A stretch of 64,000 nucleotides of DNA from Sphingomonas sp. 37zxx (GTDB taxonomy: Bacteria > Pseudomonadota > Alphaproteobacteria > Sphingomonadales > Sphingomonadaceae). The translations under genes were made by a program, and so were the position numbers. A model generated the notes under the pieces. That model saw only the letters and a list, made by a program, of their open reading frames with translations, had not been told where the DNA came from and did no database searches. The stretch is taken from the NCBI RefSeq assembly GCF_000786205.1, contig NZ_JROH01000008.1, positions 1-64,000 on the forward strand, read 5' to 3'. Position 1 is the first letter of the stretch. The number at the start of each line of letters is the position of its first letter. Positions 18,559 through 28,332 of the stretch are shown in pieces.

Positions 18559-18695
18559 GTCGTGCCCTCCCGTTACGCTGCGCCAATACCCGGCCTTAGC
18601 CCAGCCGATTCGGACTGCCAATGCGCACCCGGTCGTTGCCAGCACCGGCAGGGGCGCTTAAGGGGCGCGCAGTTGATTTCCCGGAGAATGCTGTA

Positions 18696-19151
18696 ATGTC
18701 CGACGCCCCCGCTACGCTGACCCTCACCCTCGATGGCGGCGATGTCACGATCCGCCTTCGCCCCGATCTTGCCCCCAACCATGTCGAGCGGATCACCACG
18801 CTGGCCAAGCGCGGCTTCTATGACGGCGTCGTCTTTCACCGCGTGATCGACGGCTTCATGGCGCAGGGCGGCGATCCCACCGGCACCGGCACCAGCGGTT
18901 CGGACCTGCCCGACGTCGCCGCCGAATTCAGCCGTGAGCCGCACAAGCGCGGCGTATGCTCGATGGCGCGCACGATGAACCCGAACAGCGCGAACAGCCA
19001 GTTCTTCATCTGCCTCGACGATGCGACCTTCCTCGATGGGCAGTACACCGTGTGGGGCGAAGTCACCGACGGCATGGAGCATGTCGACGCACTGCCAAAG
19101 GGCGAGCCACCGCGCGCACCGGGCAAGATCGGCAAGGCGACCGTCGCCTAA
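18696..19151 (+). CDS. Peptidyl-prolyl cis-trans isomerase, cyclophilin type
   Basis: This 151-residue cyclophilin has the family boxes FHRVIDGFMAQGGDPTGTG and NSANSQFFICL. The catalytic arginine is in FHRVI. There is no signal peptide, so it is cytoplasmic and PpiB-like. The ATG at 18696, with a CGGAGA site before it, is preferred over the open frame start at 18621. It is divergent from mgtE. Confidence 0.92.
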   Translation: MSDAPATLTLTLDGGDVTIRLRPDLAPNHVERITTLAKRGFYDGVVFHRVIDGFMAQGGDPTGTGTSGSDLPDVAAEFSREPHKRGVCSMARTMNPNSANSQFFICLDDATFLDGQYTVWGEVTDGMEHVDALPKGEPPRAPGKIGKATVA

Positions 19152-19226
19152 AACATGATCCGCGCGCGTTGGGTGGCGCTAGCCGTCCAGCGCGCACGAC
19201 ATGTGGATCAAAGGCGGCTCGCATGG

Positions 19227-19287
19227 ATGCCGGATCAAGTCCGGCATGACGAATAAGAAACTCGTCACCCCGGGCTCGACCCGGGGT
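19227..19287. repeat. Paired hairpin repeat (intergenic)
   Basis: Two perfect 8-bp stems lie 19 bases apart: ATGCCGGA-TCAAG-TCCGGCAT at 19227-19247 and ACCCCGGG-CTCGA-CCCGGGGT at 19267-19287. They sit between the convergent cyclophilin and LysR genes. This is a dispersed REP-like repeat family; a decayed copy is at 10325-10350. It may also stop transcription from both sides. Confidence 0.7.
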
Positions 19288-19364
19288 CCATGCGAATAGC
19301 GTTCCGCGCGCGATACACCCCTGAAAAACGGCACGGCGGCAAGGCCGCACCCGGCCTGCTGAAG

Positions 19365-20255
19365 CTAAGCCTCCGGCTCAGGCCCCATCACCTCGACCAG
19401 CCAGTCGTGGAAGATCTTCACCGGCCGGGTCGTCAGCGCGCGCGGGCGGCAGACGAACCAATAGCTGTAATCACTCGCCACCGGCTCGAACAATCGCACC
19501 AGCCGCGGATCGCGCGCGCCTTCGTAATGCATTTCCAGCATGAAGGCGACGCCAAGCCCCTGCGCCGCCGCCTCGAGCATCAGCGGCCCCGAATCGAAAT
19601 GATCGACCGCTTGGGGCTCGAGCGTCGGAAATCCCGCCGATCGTCGCCACTCGATAAAGGTATCGGGCATGTCGCGATGCACCAGCGCAGTCAGTCCGCC
19701 CAATTGCTCAGGGGTGGTGATCGGTTTTGGTCCTTCCAGCAGCGTCCTTGCCCCGATCACATAGACCCGGTTGCGGTCGAGCCGCCGTGCATACAGCGCC
19801 GGATCGACCTCCTGCGCCAGGATGATCGCGGCATCGAGCGTATCGCCCAGCCGCGCCTGTCGCCGCCCAGCGGTATCGACATCGATGTGCAGTTGCGGAT
19901 GCGCGCGTCGCAATTCGCCCAGCCGCGGCATCAGCCGCTGCGAGGCATAAAGCGGCAGCACACCCAGACGCAGTCGCAGCAATTCGGCGCTGCTGCTCAT
20001 CGATTCGACCGCGTCGCTCATCGCGTCGAGCGCGGGGGCAATCTGCGCCAGCAGCCGCTCGCCATCGGCGTTCAGCAAAATCGCCTGGTGCCGCCGTTCG
20101 AACAGCGGCTTGCCGATGAACCGCTCAAGTGCCTGCACCCGGCGGCTGAGGGCAGGCGAAGACAATGCCAATTCGACCGCAGCCGCCTTGATCGACCCAA
20201 GCCGCGCCACCTGGACGAACGCTTCGATGGCGGAAAGGGGTGGAAGGCGGCGCAT
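19365..20255 (-). CDS. LysR-family transcriptional regulator
   Basis: This regulator of about 296 residues has an N-terminal winged helix-turn-helix (SAIEAFVQVARLGSIKAAAV, then SPALSRRVQALERFIG) and a LysR substrate-binding domain (LRLRLGVLPLYASQRLMPRL). It resembles the GcvA-like branch. The ATG at 20255 (MRRLPPLSAIEAF) fits the family better than the upstream 20276 start. It is divergent from the terminator-ended leader and the CDC48-like gene, but no regulatory link can be shown. Confidence 0.88.
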   Translation of the reverse strand: MRRLPPLSAIEAFVQVARLGSIKAAAVELALSSPALSRRVQALERFIGKPLFERRHQAILLNADGERLLAQIAPALDAMSDAVESMSSSAELLRLRLGVLPLYASQRLMPRLGELRRAHPQLHIDVDTAGRRQARLGDTLDAAIILAQEVDPALYARRLDRNRVYVIGARTLLEGPKPITTPEQLGGLTALVHRDMPDTFIEWRRSAGFPTLEPQAVDHFDSGPLMLEAAAQGLGVAFMLEMHYEGARDPRLVRLFEPVASDYSYWFVCRPRALTTRPVKIFHDWLVEVMGPEPEA

Positions 20256-20329
20256 GCTGGTGATTGTGCATCGCACCAGTGGGAAAATCCATGCCCTTGC
20301 ACATGTCGTGCGCGCAAGCAGGCAAGCGA

Positions 20330-20356
20330 TTGCAGTTTATGCAATCATCATACAAT
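20330..20356 (+). promoter_or_regulatory. Candidate sigma-70-type promoter
   Basis: TTGCAG (20330-20335) and TACAAT (20351-20356) are spaced by 15 bases in an AT-rich patch, with an inverted TTGC...GCAA pair overlapping it. It would start a transcript near 20363 that runs into the terminator at 20433-20462. The spacing is short, so this is a candidate only. Confidence 0.4.
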
Positions 20357-20362
20357 TATTCG

Positions 20363-20462
20363 CACTTGCGAAAATTCATGCTGCACTGCACATAGGTGAG
20401 GCCTTTCAGGCATCCTCTCCTAAACCTTTCACGGCCGGTCCCCAGGGATCGGCCTTTTTTTT
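20363..20462 (+). ncRNA. Candidate small RNA or attenuated leader of the CDC48-like gene
   Basis: Between the promoter candidate and a strong intrinsic terminator lies about 100 bases with no good ORF. It holds a hairpin (GAGGCCT-TTC-AGG with closing CCTC, 20398-20417) and a single-stranded CCTCTCC word that could pair with Shine-Dalgarno sequences, then the terminator. This is the plan of an alphaproteobacterial small RNA with an exposed anti-SD loop. Alternatively it is a leader that attenuates transcription into the AAA ATPase gene 85 bases further on. I do not recognise a named RNA family. Confidence 0.45.
20433..20462 (+). terminator. Strong intrinsic terminator upstream of the CDC48-like gene
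   Basis: A GC-rich stem (GGCCGGTCC paired with GGGATCGGCC, about 9 bp with one G-T pair) is followed by eight T. It is the clearest rho-independent terminator in the window. No protein gene on the plus strand ends just before it, so it ends a small RNA or attenuates a leader. Confidence 0.85.
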
Positions 20463-20547
20463 GGTCCGATCGACATTCCTCTCGCGTCGGCGGAACCCCG
20501 CCCCCATCTCGCCCGCTTCCTAATCCCACGCGGGAGAGAACGATATC

Positions 20548-22839
<2,292 letters not shown>

Positions 22840-22867
22840 GCGAGGAAGGATTCCCCGCCTGAGGGGA

Positions 22868-24166
22868 TCAACGCTGCCGCAACGTCGCCCAGGCATAGCC
22901 CAGCAACAATACGAGTGCGGCCGCTGCCACCAGATAGGGCAGCGGCCGCCATAGTTCATACAGCCCCACCCCGATCGACGGCCCGAGCACGAACGCCGCG
23001 CCGTTCACCGACGTCACCTTGCCCGCGACCGATCCTTGCGCCGCCGGCCCCACCGCCAGCGATGCCCCGGCGGTAAAGCCCGGCCGCAGGAAGCCGAACC
23101 CCATCGACGCCAATCCAAAGCCCATCGCAATTCCGTACAGCGACGCCGCATTGCCGACCGCGACGCACCCCAATGCGGCGAACACGCACCCGGCAAAGAT
23201 CAATGCGGCGGGCTTGAGGTTCAGCAACGGGATAAAGCCCCATTGCACCAGCAGCGACGCCCCCGCACCGATCATCAGCACGATGCCGGTCGGCCCCAGC
23301 GCCTCGATCGGCGGCACTGCCAGCCGGTCGATGATCAGGAATCCGATCGCCTGGCCGGTCATCGCCTGGGCATGCCCCATCACCAGCCCTATGATCATCC
23401 AGGCGCGGATCCGCGCGTCGAAAAAGCCGATCTGCTCGATATTGGGTTGCGTGGCGGCGGTGATCGCCGCGCCCGAAGACTGGCCGCCGATCGATGGATA
23501 GCTTTGCGCCGCGCCATGCCCCTCGGTCAGTTCGTCCGCGCCGTTATCGTCGGTCGATCGGTCATCGGGCAGCATCCGCCACACCACGATCGTCATCGCC
23601 AGCCCGAACAGCCCGAACAGATATGCCGGCCCCGACAGCCCCACCTCGACCGCGCCGATGCTGCCCAGCACCAGATACGGCCCGATCGCCGGCCCCAGGA
23701 TCGTTCCCAGCCCGAATGCCGAGCCCAGCAAGGCCAGCGCCTTGGTCCGTTCCTCGCGCGTTGTCTGCCCCGCCACCATCGCCTGCACCGCCGGCGGTGC
23801 CGCCGCGCCCAGGCTGCCATAGATCATCCGCCCGCCGACAAAGGCGACGAACGCCGCGGTAGGCGCGATCCAGCCGTTGATACCGGCCATCAGAAACACG
23901 GCGCAAACGAACAGCGACAGGGTGAAACCGCACAGTCCCAGCAGCACCATCGCCCGCCGCCCACGCCGATCCGATCGGTTGGCCCAAAATGGGGCAGCCA
24001 CCACCCACAACAGCGCCGAGATCGAAAAAGCGGCGGCAACCGCGCTATCGGCCACCCCCAATGACCGCCCGAGCGCGGGCAGCACCGATTGCAGCGCGGT
24101 ATTCCCTGCCGCGATGGTGAGCATCACCATAAACAACAGGGCAAAGGTGCGATCGAGCCGTTCCAC
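22868..24166 (-). CDS. Major facilitator superfamily transporter
   Basis: This 432-residue protein has about twelve membrane segments with a polar loop near residues 205-245 (DDRSTDDNGADEL). The MFS signature loop between helices 2 and 3 appears as FWANRSDRRGRRAMVLLG, typical of drug:proton antiporters of the TetA/DHA1 type. The substrate cannot be told. It is convergent with the CDC48-like gene, with 28 bases between stops. Confidence 0.88.
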   Translation of the reverse strand: MERLDRTFALLFMVMLTIAAGNTALQSVLPALGRSLGVADSAVAAAFSISALLWVVAAPFWANRSDRRGRRAMVLLGLCGFTLSLFVCAVFLMAGINGWIAPTAAFVAFVGGRMIYGSLGAAAPPAVQAMVAGQTTREERTKALALLGSAFGLGTILGPAIGPYLVLGSIGAVEVGLSGPAYLFGLFGLAMTIVVWRMLPDDRSTDDNGADELTEGHGAAQSYPSIGGQSSGAAITAATQPNIEQIGFFDARIRAWMIIGLVMGHAQAMTGQAIGFLIIDRLAVPPIEALGPTGIVLMIGAGASLLVQWGFIPLLNLKPAALIFAGCVFAALGCVAVGNAASLYGIAMGFGLASMGFGFLRPGFTAGASLAVGPAAQGSVAGKVTSVNGAAFVLGPSIGVGLYELWRPLPYLVAAAALVLLLGYAWATLRQR

Positions 24167-24302
24167 CCCCCTGGATTAACCGCCCAGCGGATCGGTGCAA
24201 GCCATCGCACGCTGCAACCGCAGGACGTCGCCGATCGTTACAACTTTACGACTCCGTCATGACACGGCATGGTCGCCACACTTTTCCCAGCATGAGTTTG
24301 CG

Positions 24303-24950
24303 ATGACCCCTGTAACGACGACGCCTTCCAGTCGCGCCGCCCGACGATCGGATGCGACCCCTTCGCCCTGGGGCATGTTCCTGCGCGGTTTTATCAAACA
24401 CCCGGTGATGGTCGGTTCGATCGTGCCATCATCGAAGAAGTTGATGGATCGCATGCTCGATCGGGTCGATTGGTCGGCGACCAAATTATTCGTCGAATAT
24501 GGCCCGGGCACCGGCAATTTCTGCAAGGCAGTGCTCGAACGCCTCGCCCCCGATGCGACCTTGCTGGCGATCGACACCAATCCCGATTTCGTTCGCTATC
24601 TGCGCCAGACGATCCGCGACCCGCGCTTGATCGTGGTGCTAGGATCGGCCGCCGATGTGCGGCAGATCATCGCCGATCATGGTCACACCCATGCCGATTA
24701 TGTTCTGTCGGGCCTGCCCTTCTCCACCTTGCCTGCCGGAGTCGGCGACGCGATCGGTCTTGCGACCCGCGATGTGATTCGGCCAGGCGGCGCTTTTCTG
24801 GTCTATCAGTTCACCACCAAGTGCCGAGATTTCTTCGATGCGCATTTTGGCCGTATCGACCATGCCCTCGAATGGTGGAACGTACCGCCAGCTCATCTGT
24901 ATTGGGCGTGGGCCGACGATGCGCTGTGCGAGATTGACCTTGCCGCCTGA
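24303..24950 (+). CDS. SAM-dependent methyltransferase (PmtA-like)
   Basis: This 215-residue methyltransferase has motif I as LFVEYGPGTGNFCKAVLERL and a later DYVLSGLPFSTLP box like rRNA adenine dimethylases and phospholipid N-methyltransferases of the PmtA type. The N-terminal FLRGFIKHPVMVGSIVPSSKKL is also PmtA-like. It may methylate phosphatidylethanolamine, but the sequence cannot separate this from other substrates. The ATG at 24303 is chosen because the longer frame has an unlikely N-terminus. It precedes the type III PKS gene by 75 bases on the same strand. Confidence 0.78.
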   Translation: MTPVTTTPSSRAARRSDATPSPWGMFLRGFIKHPVMVGSIVPSSKKLMDRMLDRVDWSATKLFVEYGPGTGNFCKAVLERLAPDATLLAIDTNPDFVRYLRQTIRDPRLIVVLGSAADVRQIIADHGHTHADYVLSGLPFSTLPAGVGDAIGLATRDVIRPGGAFLVYQFTTKCRDFFDAHFGRIDHALEWWNVPPAHLYWAWADDALCEIDLAA

Positions 24951-25025
24951 TTGTCGCCCATAGGAAGAGGCCGCCTGATCGGGTAGCAAAAGCACGGCGT
25001 ATCCAGCGCCCGATAGCGAGGGCAT

Positions 25026-26099
25026 GTGCAGCCAGTTGACGCCTGTTTGAATGCCGTCGCTACTGCGGTGCCGAGTCACGACATTCACGCGGCCTTTATC
25101 GATTGGGCGCAGCGGCGAATCCCCGATCGGCGCGATGCCATCCTGTTTCGCCGAATGGCCGATCGTGCGGGCATCCGCCATCGCTGGTCGGTCTTGCCCC
25201 CCACCGGCTCGGGCGGATCGCCGGTGGCCCCCGATGGCTTTTATGGCGGCGGTCGCCTGCCCGGCACCGCCGAACGGATGGACCTCTATGCCACAGCGGC
25301 ACCGACGCTTGGCATCGCCGCGATCGAAGCCTTGGCGGAACGCGCCGACCTTTCGGGCGTCACCCATTTCGTCGTCGCCAGTTGCACCGGCTTTGTCGCG
25401 CCCGGCATCGACCAGGTCATCGCCCGCGCCATCGGCTTGCCCCCCAGTGTCGAGCGGCTGCTGGTCGGCTTCATGGGCTGTTACGCCGCGGTAGCTGCGC
25501 TGCGAAGCGCGCGGCATATCGTCCGGTCCGAGCCTGCGGCGCGCGTGCTGGTGCTGTGCGTCGAACTTTCGACGCTGCATTTGTCCGACACCGCCGAACT
25601 CGAACCGTTGCTGGCGATGCTGCAATTCGGCGACGGTGCCGCCGCCGCTTTGGTCAGTGCCGACCGCCACGGGCTGGCGATCGACGCGCCGTTCGCCACC
25701 ACCCTGCCCGACAGCGACCAGCTGATCCGTTGGAACATCACCGATCAGGGCTTTGTGATGCATTTGTCGGGCGAAGTGCCCGCGCGAATCGCCGCTGGGC
25801 TCGGTGACCCCGATTTCGTGGCGGCGCTGACGGGGGGACGCGATCCGCAGGCGATCGATGCCTGGGCGGTGCATGCAGGGGGCCGGTCGATCCTCGATTC
25901 GGTCGAACGCGCGCTGGCGCTGCGCCAGGGCATGCTCGCCGATTCGCGCGACGTGCTCGATTCCTTCGGCAACATGTCGTCGGCAACCTTGATGTTCGTG
26001 CTCGAGCGAACGCTTGCCCGGCCGGTCGATCATGGCGTTGCGCTCGCCTTCGGCCCCGGTCTTGCCGCCGAGGGGTTCGCATTTCGGAGCGTTCGATGA
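25026..26099 (+). CDS. Type III polyketide synthase
   Basis: This 357-residue enzyme is of the chalcone synthase family and condenses malonyl-CoA units onto an acyl starter without an ACP. The catalytic triad is complete: Cys152 in GFMGCYAAVAALR, His283 in WAVHAGGRSILD and Asn316 in DSFGNMSSATLMF. The start is a GTG with GAGGG close before it. The next gene, a methyltransferase, overlaps its stop by 4 bases and a flavoprotein follows, an order like the srsA-srsB-srsC cluster of Streptomyces griseus that makes alkylresorcinols and modifies them. The starter and product are unknown. Confidence 0.93.
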   Translation: MQPVDACLNAVATAVPSHDIHAAFIDWAQRRIPDRRDAILFRRMADRAGIRHRWSVLPPTGSGGSPVAPDGFYGGGRLPGTAERMDLYATAAPTLGIAAIEALAERADLSGVTHFVVASCTGFVAPGIDQVIARAIGLPPSVERLLVGFMGCYAAVAALRSARHIVRSEPAARVLVLCVELSTLHLSDTAELEPLLAMLQFGDGAAAALVSADRHGLAIDAPFATTLPDSDQLIRWNITDQGFVMHLSGEVPARIAAGLGDPDFVAALTGGRDPQAIDAWAVHAGGRSILDSVERALALRQGMLADSRDVLDSFGNMSSATLMFVLERTLARPVDHGVALAFGPGLAAEGFAFRSVR

Positions 26100-26785
26100 A
26101 CCTCGCACAGCGCGCCATTGCCGATGAACTGATGGACGCGCCCGACCTGGCCCCCGAAACCTATGCCGCCGTGCTGCGCGACCTGGCAAAGGTGAACGCG
26201 ATCACGCTGGCGGCGCGGCCGACGCTGGCGTTTCTCGACCAGATTGCCGAGCGCGCACGCAGCATCCGCATCCTCGATGTCGGCTATGGCGATGGCGACA
26301 TGCTACGGCGAATTGCGGCCTGGGCGGTACGGCGCGGCGTCACCGTCGATCTGGTCGGTATCGACCTCAACCGCCTCAGCGAACAGGTCGCGCGCGCCGA
26401 CACCCCCGCGCACCTGCCGATCACCTATCGCACCGGCGATTATGCCGATCTGGCGGGCCAGGGCTGGGATGTCGTGCTCAGCAGCCTGGTCGCGCATCAC
26501 ATGACGCATGATCAGCTCATCGCGTTTCTGCGCTTCATGGACCGCGAAGCGCGGCTGGGCTGGTTCGTCAACGACCTGCATCGCCATGGTTTCGCCTATG
26601 CCGGTTATCCGCTGCTTGCGCGGCTGATGCGCTGGCATCCCATCGTTCGCCACGATGGCCGCCTGTCGATCGCGCGATCCTATCGCCCCGGCGAATGGCC
26701 GCCGATCCTGGCCGAGGCCGGGCTGGCCGATGTCGAAGTCCGCCGCGCCTTTCCGTTCCGATTGTGCCTGTGCAAGCGCCGCTGA
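26096..26785 (+). CDS. Class I methyltransferase of the type III PKS cluster
   Basis: This 229-residue protein has SAM motif I (IRILDVGYGDGDMLRRIAA) and a VDLVGIDLNRLS box. It would methylate the polyketide product, in analogy with SrsB. ATGA overlap with the PKS upstream and a 16- to 22-base overlap with the flavoprotein downstream indicate translational coupling in a fixed order. The exact position methylated cannot be inferred. Confidence 0.85.
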   Translation: MNLAQRAIADELMDAPDLAPETYAAVLRDLAKVNAITLAARPTLAFLDQIAERARSIRILDVGYGDGDMLRRIAAWAVRRGVTVDLVGIDLNRLSEQVARADTPAHLPITYRTGDYADLAGQGWDVVLSSLVAHHMTHDQLIAFLRFMDREARLGWFVNDLHRHGFAYAGYPLLARLMRWHPIVRHDGRLSIARSYRPGEWPPILAEAGLADVEVRRAFPFRLCLCKRR

Positions 26786-27879
26786 TCATAGGGGCCGGCC
26801 TGGCAGGCTGTGCCGCCGCCATCACCCTGGCTCGCTCGGGCACGCCGCCGCTGATCCTAGAACGCAGCGCCGAAACCGGCGATGCGATCTGCGGCGGCTT
26901 CTTAAGCTGGCGCTCGCTCGACGCGCTCGAGCGGCTGGGAATCGACCGAAGCGCGCTGGGTGCCGCCGATGTGAGCCAGGTCCGGCTGTTCGCGGGCAAA
27001 CACACCGCCACCGCCGCGCTGCCGCACACCGCCAAAGGCGTGTCGCGCCGCCATCTCGATACGCTGATGCAGGCACGGGCAGTCACGGCGGGGGCAACGC
27101 TCGATCGCGGCGTCGCGGTGCGTGCGTTTGACGGCGGCAAGCTGCGGCTGGCCGATGGCGGCGAACTCAAGCCCGCCACGCTGTTTCTGGCGACCGGCAA
27201 GCATGATCTGCGCGGCCTTGCCCGCGACACACCGTCGCTTGCCGACCCGACCATCGGGCTTCGCACCCGCATCCCCGCCGCCCCCGGCCTTGCCCGGCTG
27301 GTGCGCGGCGCGATCGAGCTGCATTTGTTCGATCGCGGCTATGTCGGGATGATGCTGCAAGAGGATGGCAGCGCCAATCTGTGCCTCGCGGTGCGCCGGT
27401 CCCGCATGCGTGCCGAGGGCGATCCTGCGGCCTTGCTGGCGGCGATCGGGCACGAAATCCCTGCGCTTGGCGATCGGCTGGCCTATGGCAGCGGCGCGAT
27501 AGATGCGATCGCCAACGTCCCCTATGGCTGGCGCGCGCTGGCAGCCCCGCTGGCGGCGTGGCGGCTGGGCGATCAGGCGGCGGTGATCCCCAGCCTGGCG
27601 GGCGAAGGCATGGGCATCGCGCTCGCCAGCGGCATCGCCGCCGCCAATGCCTGGGTCGCCGGTGCCAGCGCCGACACCTTCCAACGCGGCTTGGCCGCCC
27701 AGACCCGCGCCCCAGTCGCCCGCGCGCGCATGCTGCGTGATCTGGCCGAACATCGCGCCGGTGCGCGGCTGTTGCTTGCCGCCACCGCAGCCATCCCCGG
27801 AGCCGCCGGCCTCGCGGCAACGCTAACCCGCATCACCCACCGGCCCATTGACGTCACCGCTGCGGCACAACACATTTAA
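26770..27879 (+). CDS. FAD-dependent oxidoreductase of the type III PKS cluster
   Basis: This flavoprotein of about 369 residues has a GxGxxG dinucleotide fold at its very N-terminus (LIIGAGLAGCAAAITLARSG) and a second FAD box near the end (AAVIPSLAGEGMGIALASG). It belongs to the geranylgeranyl reductase/aromatic hydroxylase-like group and may hydroxylate the resorcinol-type ring to a quinol or quinone, as SrsC does. The start is a GTG: 26770 is preferred, 26764 is also in frame; both lie inside the methyltransferase gene. It ends 4 bases before the msrB start. Confidence 0.82.
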   Translation: MQAPLIIGAGLAGCAAAITLARSGTPPLILERSAETGDAICGGFLSWRSLDALERLGIDRSALGAADVSQVRLFAGKHTATAALPHTAKGVSRRHLDTLMQARAVTAGATLDRGVAVRAFDGGKLRLADGGELKPATLFLATGKHDLRGLARDTPSLADPTIGLRTRIPAAPGLARLVRGAIELHLFDRGYVGMMLQEDGSANLCLAVRRSRMRAEGDPAALLAAIGHEIPALGDRLAYGSGAIDAIANVPYGWRALAAPLAAWRLGDQAAVIPSLAGEGMGIALASGIAAANAWVAGASADTFQRGLAAQTRAPVARARMLRDLAEHRAGARLLLAATAAIPGAAGLAATLTRITHRPIDVTAAAQHI

Positions 27880-27883
27880 GGCT

Positions 27884-28282
27884 ATGCAAAAGCTCAACCT
27901 GTCCGAAGCCGAATGGCGCGATCGCCTGACCCCCACCCAATATCATGTCCTGCGCGAAGCGGGCACCGAACGCGCGTTTTCGGGCGAATTGAACGCCAAC
28001 AAGGCCGATGGCCTCTATCATTGCGCCGCCTGCGAACTGCCGCTGTTCGACAGCGACGACAAGTATGATTCAGGGTCGGGCTGGCCCAGCTTCACCCGCC
28101 CCTTGAGCGCCGATGCGGTCGAGGATCGCCGCGACACCAGCCACGGCATGTTACGGATCGAAAGCCTGTGCGGGCGCTGTGACAGCCATCTTGGCCATGT
28201 CTTCCCCGATGGCCCGCCGCCGACCGGCCAGCGTTACTGCATGAACTCGGTATCGCTCGAGTTTCGCCCGCGCGACGCCTGA
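27884..28282 (+). CDS. msrB: Peptide-methionine (R)-S-oxide reductase
   Basis: This 132-residue MsrB reduces methionine-R-sulfoxide. Zinc cysteines are C47/C50 (CAAC) and C96/C99 (CGRC). The catalytic cysteine is C119 in GQRYCMNSVSL. SGSGWPSF and SHLGHVFPDGP boxes are present. No signal peptide is seen, so it is cytoplasmic, unlike the exported MsrA of this window. It starts 4 bases after the flavoprotein and may be co-transcribed with the PKS cluster. Confidence 0.94.
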   Translation: MQKLNLSEAEWRDRLTPTQYHVLREAGTERAFSGELNANKADGLYHCAACELPLFDSDDKYDSGSGWPSFTRPLSADAVEDRRDTSHGMLRIESLCGRCDSHLGHVFPDGPPPTGQRYCMNSVSLEFRPRDA

Positions 28283-28332
28283 AGCTCAGCCTCTTGTGAC
28301 CGGGCGACTGAGCGCGTATCCAGCACCCACTC

